64,000 bases of DNA from Calamus simplicifolius (taxonomy: Eukaryota > Streptophyta > Magnoliopsida > Arecales > Arecaceae): NCBI GenBank assembly GCA_900491605.1, contig UESW01004625.1:506906-570905 (forward strand), read 5' to 3'. Under the pieces are notes generated by a model. The model was given only the letters and a program-made list of their open reading frames with translations, did no database searches and was not told where the DNA came from. A program made the position numbers and the translations under genes. Positions 45,554-58,231 of the stretch are shown here, piece by piece. Numbering within the stretch: position 1 is the stretch's first letter; every line of letters begins with the position of its first letter.

Positions 45554-46473
45554 TGATGATCAGTTCTTACACCTTGAGATGAATCACTTATAATCAATTC
45601 CTTAGAATGACCATAAGCATATCTCCAATCTCTAGGTAGATCTACATCATTATGAGTAGTATCAATAACATTATCCTTAGGTGAGTCATCATCTTTAGCT
45701 TCTGGTTCATGATCTGAAGATACATCTATATTCAATTTTTCAATATCTCTTTCAAGCAAATTTGTATCTTCCTCATCATCAATCTTTTCAGAACTTGATG
45801 CTAAAGACTCATCAAATACTACATGAATTGATTCTTCTATAATTAAATATTTCTTGTTAAATACTTTATAGGCTTTACTAGATGTGGAATATCCTAAGAA
45901 TATGCCTTCATCAAATTTTGCATCAAACTTCCCAAGATTATTCTTACCATTATTATGAATAAAACATCGACAACCAAATGCATGAAAATAACTAATGTTA
46001 GGTTTCCTATTATGCCATAATACATAAGGAGTTTTCTTAAGAATTGGTTTAATTAAGGCTCTATTCAGGATGTAACATGCCATGTTTATAGCTTTCGCCC
46101 ATAAATATTTTGGAAGTTGGCTTTCACATAGCATGGTACGGGTCATATCTTCTAGAGTCCTATTTTTTCTTTCTACAACTCCATTTTGTTGAGGTGTTCT
46201 AGGTGCAGAGAAGTTATGATGAATGCCATTTTCAATACAAAAATTTTCAAATAGATGATTTTTAAATTCTATTCCATGATCACTTCTAAGAGACACTATG
46301 GTAGTGTTTTTCTCATTTGTGACTTTCTTAAAGAATTTTAGAAATATCGAGAAAGTCTCATCTTTGTGAGCTAAAAATAATACCCAAGTGAATCTAGAAT
46401 AATCATCTACTATCACAAGACCATACTTCTTTCCTCTTAGACTAGGGGTTCTAGTAGGTCCAAAAAGGTCCAT
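45550..46473 (-). pseudogene. Copia A integrase core
   Basis: 307-codon frame: MDLFGPTRTPSLRGKKYGLVIVDDYSRFTW, SLRSDHGIEF and PQQNGVVERKNRTLEDM supply the D, D and E residues. It is followed by copia-specific CYILNRALIK, FGCRCFIHN and GIFLGYSTSSKAYKVFNK. An acidic linker leads into RT. The upstream zinc-binding part (gag-pre-integrase) is in a separate frame at 46731-46537, with a stop at 46539-46537. Confidence 0.93.
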
Positions 46474-46536
46474 ATGTAGTAGCTCGAGTGGCCTAGTAGT
46501 GGAAACAATGTTTTTAGATTTGAAAGAATTTCTAGT

Positions 46537-47090
46537 TTATTTTTCATATTGACATGCATCATAAATTCTATTATTTTTAAAATCTAACTTTGGAAGTCCT
46601 TTAACTAAATCCATCCTAATTAATTTTGAAATTAAGTGTGTGCTTGCATGACCTAATCTACGATGCCATAGCCATCCAATCTCATTTACCTTAGCATTAT
46701 CAGCAATTAGGCAATGGTTACTAGTAGACAATTGTCCAAATCAATTAAGTATACATTGTCATTTCTATTTCCAATAAATATAATGCTATTATCAATGGGA
46801 TTAGAAACAATGCAGATAGAAGCTTCAAATGAAACTTTAAAACCTTTATCATACAGTTGGCTAATGTTAATTAAATTATGCTTTAAACCATCAACATATA
46901 AAATATTTTCAATAAAGGTGGATGGAGTTATTTGAATTTTACCAAGGCCCATAATTTGACCTTTGTCATTGTCTCCAAAAGTAACAACTTCTCTTTTATC
47001 TTCAATGGTGATGAATTGCTCCTTATCACCCGTCATGTGTCTTGAGCAGCCACTATCAAGATACCACTCTTTTTGATCCTTTGGCCGTAA
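46537..47090 (-). pseudogene. Copia A protease and gag-pre-integrase
   Basis: The protease segment has WYLDSGCSRHMTGD (~47075-47030), then DKGQIMGLGKIQI and VDGLKHNLINISQL. The gag-pre-integrase zinc finger follows: LWHRRLGHAS...ISKLIRMDLVKGLP...DACQYEK. Frames change near 46715. The colinear part of element B covers the protease only. Confidence 0.88.
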
Positions 47091-47099
47091 GACACTCCT

Positions 47100-48759
47100 C
47101 CAAGATAATCAAATCTTTTGTTTATGTACCCAAGCTTTCTTGGTCCTTTATGGTTAGTAGCAATAAATATTGTTCCTTTTGGAACCCATATTTTCTTTCC
47201 TCTAAGCATTAAATTCTTATTAGTTTTTCTAAAATTGCATTCATAAGATTTATGTCCTTTTTGTTGCAATGATAACATGAAACATTATTTTTGATAGGTT
47301 TCTTAATAAAGAAATTGTTTACATATTTTTGTTTCATGTGAGGTCTATATCCTAGTCCAACTTTATCAAATATAGCTCTTTGATTGTTTAATAGTAAATT
47401 AAGTTTTTCTGAGCTATTTATAAATTTATCAACAATATTCTTATATTTATAAATTTCTTTCTTCGAATTAAGATTTTCTTTAGAAATTGATTCTTTTTCT
47501 TTCAATATTTATTCTTTATCAGATTTCAGATTTTTGATCTCAAAAACAAGTTCATTTTTCATTTTGAAAAGATCTAAATTTTTAGTTTTCAAAGATTTAT
47601 TCTTGTTTCTCAAAATCTTGAAATCACTAATTAATTCATTGAAAGCATCATATAACTCATCAAAAGTGAAATCAACATTGGGGGTTTCGGAATTTACCTC
47701 ATTGTCATCGTTTGTCATGAAGCAAATGTTTATAACTTCTTTTTATCTTCTTCGGATGAAGATTCTTCACTATCACTCCCTGTTGCAACATAGGCCTTCT
47801 TCTTCTTTTTGTAACCCTTCTTTAGTTGAGGACATTCAGATTGAAAATGCCCCAACTTCTTACATTCAAAACATGTCAAGGGTTTTTTTCTTTATCTTTA
47901 TCCCCTTCTTTTTCTTTTTCTCCTTTCATTTTAATTCCAGATTTCCTTTTGTGGAAGGATCTCCTTCTTTGCATAAACTTTCTAAATTTCTTTGCAAGGA
48001 GAGCTGTTTCATCATCTTCATCATCATCTTCACTGCTGCTCTTCTCATTTTCTGCAGTCTCGAGAGCTATTGTTCTCTTCTTCTTGACATCTTCCTCTTG
48101 ATGTTGCTTCATTGTCAATTCATGGGTCATCAAGGATCCAAGTAGCTCTTCCAAAGGTAAAATGTTCAAGTCTTTGGCTTCTTGGATTGCAGTTACTTTA
48201 GCTTCCCATGTTCTTGGAAGAAATCTAAGAATTTTGCGCACCAATTCAAAATTAGTATAAGTTTTACCAAGACTCTTTAAACCATTTACAATATCAGTGA
48301 ATCTAGTGTACATGCATGTGATTGATTTAGTTTGTTCTATGCTAAACAATTCATATTTATGCACTAGAATGTTAATTTTGGATTCTTTTACTTGATTGAT
48401 ACCTTATGGGTAACTTCTAATCTATCTCATATTTCTTTGGCTGAAATGCAAGTAGAAATTATGTTGAATTCATTTGAATTCAAAGAACAATATAAGACAT
48501 TCAGGGCTTTGGCATTAAGCTGAGCCATTTTCCTATCGTTCTCATTTCAATCCCTTTCGGGCTTAGGAACAATAGAACTATCTACCATGTGTGTGGGTGT
48601 GCTAGGTCCATTAATAATGATACTCCACAATTCATAATCTAAAGCTTGAATGAAAATCCTCATTCTTGTTTTTCAATATGAATAGTTAGTGCCACTAAAC
48701 AAAGGTGGCCTATTGGTGGATTAACCTTCAGAAAAGGATGATCCAGCTTGAGCTGCCAT
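47100..48759 (-). pseudogene. Copia A gag, four nonsense codons in the first 111 codons
   Basis: The ATG at 48759 begins MAAQAGSSFSEG. In-frame stops are TAA 48723-48721 and TGA at 48675-48673, 48549-48547 and 48429-48427. Element B and C gags have Trp at the three TGA sites and Gln at the TAA. Intact stretches follow: 48364-47876 (MHKYELFSIEQT...SSEDDDEDDETALLAKKFRKFMQRRR), the zinc-knuckle region near 47870, a coiled coil (47718-47509) and the second Cys/His motif near 47280. Confidence 0.9.
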
Positions 48760-48806
48760 TTGGATATTTAGCTCTTGATTGTTAGATCAAGTTTAAATGA
48801 GCACAA

Positions 48807-48818
48807 GCTCTGATACCA
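48807..48818 (-). other. Primer-binding site, copia A (initiator Met tRNA)
   Basis: TGGTATCAGAGC on the minus strand, two bases below the LTR edge at 48821. Confidence 0.9.
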
Positions 48819-48820
48819 AT

Positions 48821-50367
48821 TATTGGCCCAGATGGCAACCCAAGAGGGGGGGTGAATTGGGTTCTTTAAAAAATTTAACACTTTGAAAATAATTTTCTTG
48901 ATGTGAAAGTGCCCAAGTAAAGTGAATTAATAAAAGCTAAGCACAATATGATAAAGAGAGAGAGACAAATGCACGACAAACACATAAAGATTTTAGTGGT
49001 TCGGTGTTAGCCACACCTATGTCCACTCCTAAGCAACTCTTGGGTCCACACTATAATCCCCTGATTACAGTTGAGTTATTTTACAAGATCACAACTTGAA
49101 CTTGTTATTTTACATGGGATCACAACAAACCCAGCCGGTTTTCACAGGTTCAGCAGCACAAAACCTTAACCCAAGCTAAACTTAGCTTGTCCCGAGGTAA
49201 ACTACCTCAACTAATTCAATCCCCTGATTGAATTAGCAAACATCAATTTAAAATAAAGTTTACAATTCAAAAGCTCTTTAATTGAGCAAATAAACAATGT
49301 AAATAGACAAGGATTAGAAAAGCCTGATTGAAGCAATATGGATGTGAGCTTTTCTTCTTTTTTTTTTTTTATTTTCTCTTTTGAATGGATGAACCAAGCT
49401 TCAGCTCTGATTCTTGATAGAAATTCATTGAAGAAAATGTTGAGGAAATAGGGCTTTTGCTCTTCTTCTTCAAAACTTTGGAAATTCTCCAATTTTGATC
49501 TTTGAAGGCTTTGGATTTCTCTTGAAACTCTCTTAAGATGAAAGGCATGGACTTAGAGATTTCTCTTTGAAATTTCTCTCATTTTCACTAGATATTTTCC
49601 TCGATTTTTTTGTTATTTTTCTTCCTCTTTTTCGAACGGTCGGATATCCCCTTTATATAGATTTTCAATCCGAGATTAGGTGAGAAATAACCATTGAAAT
49701 CATACTTGGATGAGTTCTCCACGCAAGAAAATAGATCCGTTGAAGAGTAGGTGAGAAAATATAGCCGTTGGAGCTGATCTATCACTTTTGAAAATCGTCC
49801 TTTGAGGTTGGAGTCGGCTCCAACTTTTCATGTGTCCACTCCAAATCGGATTGCCAAAAATAGCAAAAAATAATTCGACATGGAGTCGGCTCCCACTTTA
49901 CAAAGTATCGACTCACCACTGTCTAGAGTCGGCTCCCAATTCTAAGGTGTCAGCTCCAAGAATTGCTTGAAAAACATAGTCTCTATAACTCATGTTAGAG
50001 TCGGTTCCAAAAATTCATGTGTCAGCTCCGGCTTCTGAAGCAAAAAATAGATCTCTGTATCTCAGGTTGGAGTTGGCTCCCGACTGTTAGGGTGTCGGCT
50101 CCAAACCGTGCCAAAAATCCTGAGCTGTTTCGATACGCTCTGGAGTCGGCTCGAGTAGGTCTAGGTGTCGGCTCTAACTTCTGAACTTTTTAATAATCCA
50201 TTGAAATTCAATTCAAAACTGATTTCCATATACCTTTTGAATAAGTAATCGTTCTTAATTCTAAAACACTTATCAAATATATCAGAAACATAATGAATAT
50301 ACTCATGGCTTTTGTTAATCATCAAAATTAACAATTGGATAAATAATTTCTCAATAATTTTCCAACA
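48821..50367 (-). repeat. Copia A 5' LTR
   Basis: 1,547 bp on the minus strand from TGTTGGAAAATT (50367) to ...GGGCCAATA (48821). It is closely similar to 28090-29642. TATATAAA lies at 49659-49652. The final CAATA is probably a mutated CAACA (LTR-C ends CAACA). Outside 50367 the sequence is G2, with GTGCC at 50368-50372 as the possible 5-bp target duplication. Confidence 0.92.
49806..50185. repeat. GGAGTCGGCTCC composite repeats in U3 of copia A 5' LTR
   Basis: Six units of the same plan as 29081-29455, at the same distance from the TATA box. Confidence 0.85.
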
Positions 50368-50372
50368 GTGCC

Positions 50373-52661
50373 ATTACCATCGCCCCCTTCGGCTTCAGCA
50401 GTGTTGTCGTCGTCTTTGACCACTTTGACTGCCGCGGCTGCCAGCTCCTCCGCTGACTCCTCAGGGTCTTTGGCGGTAATATCATCCAGGTTAGCAGTGT
50501 GCAGAACCCGAGAGACTTTGTTCTTACATTCCTCAAACCTTTTGAGGAACACATCATATGTCAATCTCATCATTGAAGTCGGCGAAGCCTTTATATGCCT
50601 CCATGGCCATGGCGGCCTCAACTCTAGCAGCTTGGGCCTCGGCCCTCGCCAAGGAAGCTTTCTTCCTGGCATGAGCAGCCTCTTCCCTTGCTGCCTGTGT
50701 GATGATCTTGGAAGCCTTGACCCTCGCCTTGGCATCCCTAGCTTTCGCCTCTACCACCTCTCTCCTTAGTCTGGCTCCTTCGAGCCGGCCCTCAAGAGCC
50801 ATCACTTGGGCCGTGGCATTAGCACACCTCAACTCGGTGGTCACTGAACGCTCACCCTTCGTTCTAGCCTTTTCCTCTGCCTCCACAAGCTGAGCGTCTG
50901 GCCCCCAACTCGCCTCCATGGTGACTTGGAGTTCTTGGTCTCAGGTTGCCTCACGGGCCAAGATGGTAGCAAGCTTCGATGCTGCATTCTCCACCTGGAC
51001 CTAGGTGATGGCAGCCCTACCCTAGGCGGTGCGGCAGGACTCCACAGTCTAAAGGCACACCTCCCGCATGAAGAAGATGCCACACACCATCTGCAAAACA
51101 AAGGAGTAGGAGTCAGCACACCAAGCTATAAAAAAAGAAAGTTGGAAATATGGGTCAAAAGCTACTTACCTGGAGCATTATGGGGAAGAGATCGCCTAGG
51201 ATTTCTACCATGCCTCAACAGTGGGTCTCCTCCCGGTCCTATGGAAGGAGGATGCACTCTAGCAACCGCTCTACCAACTAGCTATCACAGAACGCTGAGA
51301 CTCTCGGGGGAACCGAGAGGGAAACCTAGATGTTTTCCCCTTCCTCAATGTGCTTGGAAGTCGTCAGCTCCCTCACAGGAACCGTTGGGGGAACTGATGG
51401 GCTGGCAGGGCTGCCAGGAGCCACCTCCTCTATAGCCGGCACCTCGCTAGCAAGCGGGGCGCCACTATAGACTCAGAGGTCTCCGTCACCTCAGGTATGG
51501 GCACTGGGGCCACCATTGGCCCATCACCCCTAGTTTGCAGAGGGGCTTTCTCTGCCCTTGGCTCCATCATTACCACCGGACGGATGGTCGAGTTGGGATC
51601 GGTTGCCCTCGAATTGGCAACCTGGGCCTCCCCAGTCAAGGCTACCTCGCAGCGGGCCCCCTAAGGTCAAGGCGGCATCGGGCAAGACGGGCAAGGTTTC
51701 TTCATCTTCTGCTTCCCCGCGTCACAAGCTGACCCTTTCCTTTTTTTGCCAATCCGCTTTAGTTGGTCATGGGAGAACTTCATCCTTGTGAGAAGTACAA
51801 AGAAAGTTAGAAAAAAAGGGAAAATCAAAAGAAGAAAGATAGACGCCCTTGCACTCACCTAAGTCAGCGTCAGGCTCACGCCGGCTTCAAACAAATTCTT
51901 CTGGATAGGATGACCTGGCAGGGAGGGATTTGGGAGTTCAACAATTGGTCGAACACCTCCTTATCGGCCTGCTCTACAATCAAGTTTTTATTCGGGGACT
52001 GGTCTGACTCCCCCCACCTCTCTCTCACATCGCCCATGTGGGAGAAGAAAAAATGGGACTTCCATCCCTTGATGGAAGAAAGGAGGTTGAGTTTGAGCAC
52101 TCTCTCCTACCATAGAGCAAAGAACCACCATCCCACTTCAATCGGATGGTGGTGAAAGGAGTACATGGCTCGAAACAAGTAAACTCTAGCCATCATGTCA
52201 TGGAAATGGCAGAGTACTATGAAGGCACAAACGGTTCTAAAAGAGTTTGGGGACAGCTGCGCTGAAAAAGGTCATACCTCTTTAGGAGCTTGCTATGAAT
52301 GGATGGAAGGGAAGGCAAAGTCCTGCCTTAAAAAATTTCTCGTAGAGGGCAACCCTTGCAGCGGGGCTGGCGATCACCCTATCGTCAAAACCAGGGGCCC
52401 CTTCTAGGACATTATACATAACCCTAAGATCGTCTACCTCTGACCGGGTTATAGTCAAAGGGACGTTATTCGAACAGATCGAGCTTGAGACGGCAGCCTA
52501 AGGAGGTGCTGGACGAACCGAAGTCACCGAGGGTTGGCAGTCTCACGGGCCGCTGCACTACCAGCCCTATGACTCATCCGGAGAGGAGCATCATCCTCGA
52601 AAGAAGAAGAACTTTCTACCATAAACTTCTTACCCTTCCTACAGAGGGGGCTAGGGTCCAT
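50373..52661 (-). pseudogene. Second Tat-type (G2) Transposase_28-like additional ORF, interrupted by copia A
   Basis: The likely ATG at 52661 (MDPSPLCRKGKK) starts a decayed protein. It reads LYEKFFKAGLCLPFHPFI and SPNSFRTVCAFIVLCHF, then GWWFFALW and LLSSIKGWKSHFFFSHMGDVRERWG, aligning with the G1 protein at 1-470. A donor TTAG|GTGAGTGC near 51859 and acceptor CACAAG near 51785 mark an intron. The C-terminal part (50919-50554) is an Ala/Glu/Arg coiled coil followed by AYKGFADFNDE and, after a frameshift, KRFEECKNKVSRVL. It stops abruptly at 50372, next to the copia LTR, so the end of the gene was displaced or lost. Confidence 0.75.
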
Positions 52662-53811
52662 GACTGCTCTAAAGAAGAGCAAAAAAAACCAAAAGGGCGA
52701 CCCAAAGAAAGAAGGAGAAGACCAACCTATGGAGCAAGAAAAGGTATCTGGAAGACTTAGAGAATGCAGGGAGAAGAAGAAACTCTATCTTTCTTTGAGA
52801 GTACTATAAGCATAAAAAGCTCGATGGAGAGGATGGAAGGCTTTTATTCAGATATTTTCAAAATAAAAAAATCATCCCGCCAGATGGCATAGCCGCGTGG
52901 ATAGTCGCAATTGGGGGCTGGCATCTCAACCGACGAATGGCTTTTTGGTGGCGCTTGGATGAATACAACTCACGGTGGGCAATGATGATTCGTGGCTCCT
53001 CACCGTTCAAGAATGTTGCCTTGATTCTATGCGGTGGCTAGCCGTTTGCTAATGGCTCTACAATTAATGACGCCCAAATCTTGATGTGATGAAGCTCTAT
53101 ACTCCTTTCTCTTGGCAGATACAAGGCACATAGCCGCATAAGCTTAGGAGTGAAAGGCATCTGATGGGGCTGATAGGGCACACCCAGTTGACGGTGATGA
53201 TCACACTCCTAGACAATCTCCACTCTGTCACCCGGGTAGGACCTTCTCGTGGGGCCCACATGCATGACCCCTATTGTTCATAACGACCCACTCAATCCTA
53301 AATCACAATGGAAAGATTTCTTCCGCTACGGATGTGGGGGGCAGATCCTGCCAGTTTTGTTATGGCAAATCCCATCAATTTCGTTATGGTCACCCTGGCC
53401 CCATAACGTGCGCTCTGACTGTTACACCATGACCTTTGCAAACTTTCATAAATTGGTAAGAGGAACCTTCGACTAGGTAATTAGGGACTTTTTTTAGGTT
53501 TTCAATCAAGAGAAGACCATCGAAAGATTCTTGGTTCGTTGGAGAAGATGATCGAAAGCCTTCTGACGATCGAGGAGGTATCTTGGCGACAACAGACCCG
53601 CTATCATTGGCGTTGTAACATCCTGTTGATCCATTGAAGTAAAGAAGATAATTGCTCGAGAAACTTTTAGAAACTACATTTCTGCACTTCTCACCTAGAA
53701 ATGTTATGACTGCATAAACAACCCAGCCAATGTGCAGTAGATGATGCATTAGAAAGAGGAGTTTCGAAAAAAGGAAATTTTATTTAGCACTGATTTTTCA
53801 TATTTGTGCTC
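52662..53811. other. Region without recognised gene, probably G2 flank
   Basis: I found no conserved domain in any frame. It lies between the start of the G2 ORF and the 3' end of the LINE and may include G2 LTR sequence, but no LTR ends could be proven. Confidence 0.4.
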
Positions 53812-53999
53812 TTTTTTTTTTTGGTACATACGGGTAATCACACTATCCTCGTGCGAGTCAGCCCAGAACTATCAGAGTACAGAATCTGCGTAAGAGCAGA
53901 GGGGCAAGGATCACCCTGCTTTCAAATTCAAGAACCTTCATGCTGGGCCACAGCAGCCGCAATCCAGTCTGCCGCAGAATTGGCCTTCCGATAGATGTG

Positions 54000-54880
54000 T
54001 CAGATATAGACATTGTGAAGACCCCTCAGAGCAGCTTGAATATCATTGAGAATAGGGTTGACGGAGACCTGATCACAGAATCCCAATCTAAGCCACCGAA
54101 TAACAGAGAGAGAATCCCCCTCAACTAACAGACATTGGGCATGAAGCTGCCTAACAGCATGGGAGATGCCAGCCCATACTGCATAAAGCTCAACCATGGG
54201 GACAGAAGAATCAAGAGAACCAAAGCCACTCACCGCCAACAAGGCTCCATCAGTCCCCCGAATAATAAAAGCAGATCTAGCTAGTCTGCCACGAACACTT
54301 CCATCAAAGTTGATTTTTACAAACCCTGGAGGGGGAGATCCCAAGAGATATAAACCGTACGATGGTTCACTGCCAAGCAGCAGAGGAGCCACAGTGGCCA
54401 AGGTTAGAAAAATAGAACCATTGAGAGAGAAGCACTTTTAGCCACCATAGATCTGACCTTCTGCTCTAGTCTGTGAGGGAAAATCGTCTCATTAGTAAAG
54501 ATGAGCTGGTTTTGCGATAGCCAGATCTGATAAGCAGTGATAGCCCAAAGGGCACTGCGCTGTCTAGTAGTCCTCCGAAGGGCATCAAGGAAAGGGGAGC
54601 ACAAGGAACCAGAATCATCTACTCTGCAATCATAACTCATTCTCGTCCAAATCCCACATAAAATGGGGCATATAAAAATGGCATAATCAATAGTCTCCTC
54701 TTCCTGCCCACACAGCGAACATACCGCCTCTATATGAAGACCCCTTCTCGACAGCAGAGAGCAAGAAGGAAGAATCTCACAATATCTTCCATATAAATAA
54801 TTGGACTCTGGGATGAATAGGGAGCATCCATATCCACTTCGCATCCCATGAATCCCGAGACTGGGGTCTAAAAATCCCAA
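54000..54880 (-). pseudogene. LINE-1 ORF2: zf-RVT and RNase H
   Basis: The zf-RVT segment reads VCSLCGQEEETIDYAIFICPI...LWAITAYQIWLSQNQLIF (54880-54404). After a frame change comes the RNase H: PPPGFVKINFDGSVRG, MVELYAVWAGI and VEGDS (D, E, D), ending at 54000. The LINE-2 fragment at 60096-60644 encodes a very similar protein, so the two belong to one family. Confidence 0.88.
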
Positions 54881-55230
54881 TAAGGTCCCTAGTGGGGGCC
54901 CTAGATAGACAAGATCTCCTCCATAACCTCATATCAGGTATGTATCCCAAAGTGAGGGGAATAGAAAGGATCCTATGAGAAAGCTCTTCCCCAAATAAGC
55001 TGGTCACCAAAGAGGTATTCCAAGATGAGAGATCCAGAATGATGAGATCCCACACCCTCATATGCTATGGAACATCCACGCTAATAAAGGCGGCCAATGG
55101 GAAAGGGAAGATCCGTGATCCAACTGTCCTGAATGACATCAACCGAGGATCCCTCACCAATCATCCATGATATATTGCTCCGAATGGGCGAAGCATGACG
55201 ACACACCTCCTTCCAAAAGAAGGAGTGCTG

Positions 55231-56710
55231 TCACATAGACTGATGATCCATAGTCGAGGACCAGTCACCATATCTAGCTCTCATAAATGAACTCCAGAAA
55301 CCATGAGGATCAAGGAGAAACCTCAACGCATGTCTCGCCATCAAAGCGTCTCTCCTCACAAGCAGGGACTGAATACCAAGACCCCCTTCATTCAAAGGCA
55401 TACAAATCAAATCCCAAGCCTGAAGATGAATATCATGACAGTCTTGCATAGAAGCCCACAAAAAGTCCCTAAACCATCACTCTATCCTGCGCAAACAAGT
55501 GATAGGGACCGCATCATTAGAGATAAGATGCATAGGAAGGGATGTAAGGACAGAGCGGATAAGAGTGATCCTAGCCATCATGGATAAGCTGGTGACCTAC
55601 CAATCATCAATCGATCCCGAATGCATCTCTCAATAATAGCGAAATCACTAACACGTGGATGCCTTCCCAAAATTGGGATACCCAAATAGGATAGCCCATC
55701 AACCTTAACTGAGATACCCAAAGCTTGGTGAATGGCTTTCCTGATAGACCTGGAGGTCTTTGGGCTAAAACAAATGGAGGACTTATCTAAGTTGACCTTC
55801 TCCCCGAAGCACAGTAGTAGCATTGAATAAGAGAAGCATAACTAACAACATTACGAATAGAGGCCTGGCCCAGAAGAATACAGTCATCTGCAAAAAGAAG
55901 GTGTGAAACAGGGGGTCCCAAAGGACCAGCCAGAAAGGGAGTAATACAACAGTCTGCTGTGCCTGGTGAAAAGCATGGGAAAGGTTGTCCGCAGCCAAAA
56001 CGAACAGAAACGGGGATAACGGACATCCTGTCTCAGACCCACAGAAGAATGGAAGAAGCTAGTCTGCATCCCATTAATACTCAGAGAAAAAGATGGCTTC
56101 TGGATACAGGCCATAATCCAATCAATGAATAGATCATGAAAACCAAACTCAATCAGAGTACGATGCAAAAAAGCCCAGCTCAATCTGTCATAGGCACGCT
56201 CCATATCAAGCTTAACTGCCATAAGACACTGACTGGCCGAGGCTTTCTAAAGATCATGCATGAACTCCTGAGCAATGAGGACATTATCGGAGATACTTCA
56301 ACCTCTGAGGAACGCCCCTTATTCAGCAAATATGAGCTGAGGGATCACCACATGCAAACGAGATACAAGAAGGTGGGCACAGACCTTGTATAGTGTAGTA
56401 CACAGGCTGATCGATCGAAAATGATGAGGGAAAGAAGCATCATGGCACTTCGGCACCAAAGTGACAAGAGTGCGATTCCAATCAGTAGGAATAGATTTAG
56501 AAAGAAAAGCACTTGAATAGCCTGAGTGACCTCCTGGCCAATAATGTTCCAGTAATGACGAAAAAATAATGGCAGAAAGCCATCAGGGCTAGACGCCTTG
56601 ATAGGCCCGAGGTCCCAAAAAGCCATGCGAATCTCCTCAGCCATGATCAGTCTGGTCAAAAGGTCATTCTGCTGATCAGAGACCTTTATAGTAGGAGAAA
56701 CCCTGAACAT
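55231..56710 (-). pseudogene. LINE-1 ORF2: reverse transcriptase, many frameshifts
   Basis: Segments in order are IRMAFWDLGPIKASSPDGFLPLFFRHYW (RT block 0/1), KLDMERAYDRLSWAFL (A), SINGMQTSFFHSSVGLRQ (B), HLLFADDCILLG with the catalytic FADD (C), NLDKSSICFSP (D) and LSYLGIPILGRHPR. A linker follows to 55231 (AWDLICMPLNEGGLGIQSL). At least four frames are used. Confidence 0.9.
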
Positions 56711-56831
56711 AGGAGCCCCAGCACCCGCTGACTCAGTCCATCTAGACTGAAAAAACTGAAGTAACTGATCACGGATAACAACAGAGTCGGTCTGGAGATT
56801 GCCCTCCTCATTAACTATTATTCAGATTCTA

Positions 56832-57960
56832 TTAGCAGCCCGACGCTTCAAAGTTGCCTGATAGAAGAACCTGGTATTGCGGTCTCCTTCCGATCCATTG
56901 AACCCTAGACCGCTGCCTCCAATAAATCTCCTGTTGCAGTAGGAGAGAGTGGTGAAGAGCAAGCTTGGAGCGAAGATAGGAAAGATCAAGAACATATAGA
57001 GAGCCATCCCGGTCCTCTTTTTCTTGGATAAAAGTAATATCAGCTTCAACTTGCTTAATCTGTCTCGCTAAATTGCCGACCTCAAATCTATTCCATCTAG
57101 TCAGCCAACATCTAACCAGCTCCAGCCATCTAGAGAGCCGATAAGAAGCATTACCTCTCATAGGTAAGTGCCAGACCTAGGATATAATAGCTCGAGCTGA
57201 AGGGTAGGACATCCAGAATTGCTCAAATCTAAACTGTCACCGCTGATAAAGAGCAGGATCAGTGGAAATCAAGATAGGATAGTGATCAGACGCAATCCTG
57301 GACAAGTGAGTGACAGTGGCAGAGGGAAACATCTGAGACCATTGAGCAGTGGCCAGGGCTCTATCCAACCTTTCCCAAACATGAGCTGAACCCTGACAGT
57401 TATTACACCAGATGAATTGGGCTCTAGAGAATCCCAAGTCCAGCAAGCCAGCAAAAGAGATAAACGATCTAAACTCAATGATATCTGCTGAATCAATGAC
57501 CCGTCTACCCCCTCTCTTTTCACTAGCAACAACAATACAATTAAAGTCACCAGCTACAATGGATGGGATACCCTGGTTAAGGAGGGAGAGAATCTTAGCC
57601 TAGAGAACACACCTTTCCTTGAAATCAGTGCTGGCATAAATCCTCGAGAGGAGCCAGGGGTCAGAAGACCCTTCCGAGACAAGAAGAGCTATCTGTTGAT
57701 TACACTGATGAAAGGCGTTCACAGAAACTAATAAGTGCCGCCAGAAAGCAACAATCCCACCAGAAAGACCTTCGGACTCCATAGCATATGAAGACCAAGT
57801 ACTAGCAGCCTGTCTCTGAAACCGGTCCAAGCTGTCTCCCGATAATTGGGTTTCCGTTAAGATACATATATCAAAATTATGAATCTGCAATAATCTACCA
57901 AAAGAGGATCAAAAAGACGGTTTTGAGCTCCTCTAACATTCCATAAATATTTTCATTTAC
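56832..57960 (-). pseudogene. LINE-1 ORF2: AP-type endonuclease and linker
   Basis: The endonuclease cuts target DNA for LINE priming. It reads IHNFDICILTETQLSGD, SGGIVAFWRHLL, GDFNCIV, LDLGFSRAQFIWCNN, VWERLDRALA and IASDHYPIL, the catalytic E, D/N and SDH motifs. The shift from 57600 to 57550 breaks the frame. The linker (57161-56822) contains RNTRFFYQATLKRRAANRI, preceding RT. Confidence 0.88.
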
Positions 57961-58231
57961 AATGTGGGGGAAGGGTGATGTCACCTTGATCTTCCATCAT
58001 AATCGACTCAGAAAGGTACCTCGAAGGCAGGGTACCACCCACATTCAACTGCATTATACAATCCAAACTAGGATTATCAGGCGTTGGTCGGCTACCTCAG
58101 ATACAGCTCCTGCACCCTGAGATCCACTAACAGGGGGTCAGGACCCTTTGACTGACCCTGAATAGCCAATTTAAGGCAGGATAGAGCCGCATCGAGGGTA
58201 CAATTAACATCCTTTGATGACTGGCCCCCAA

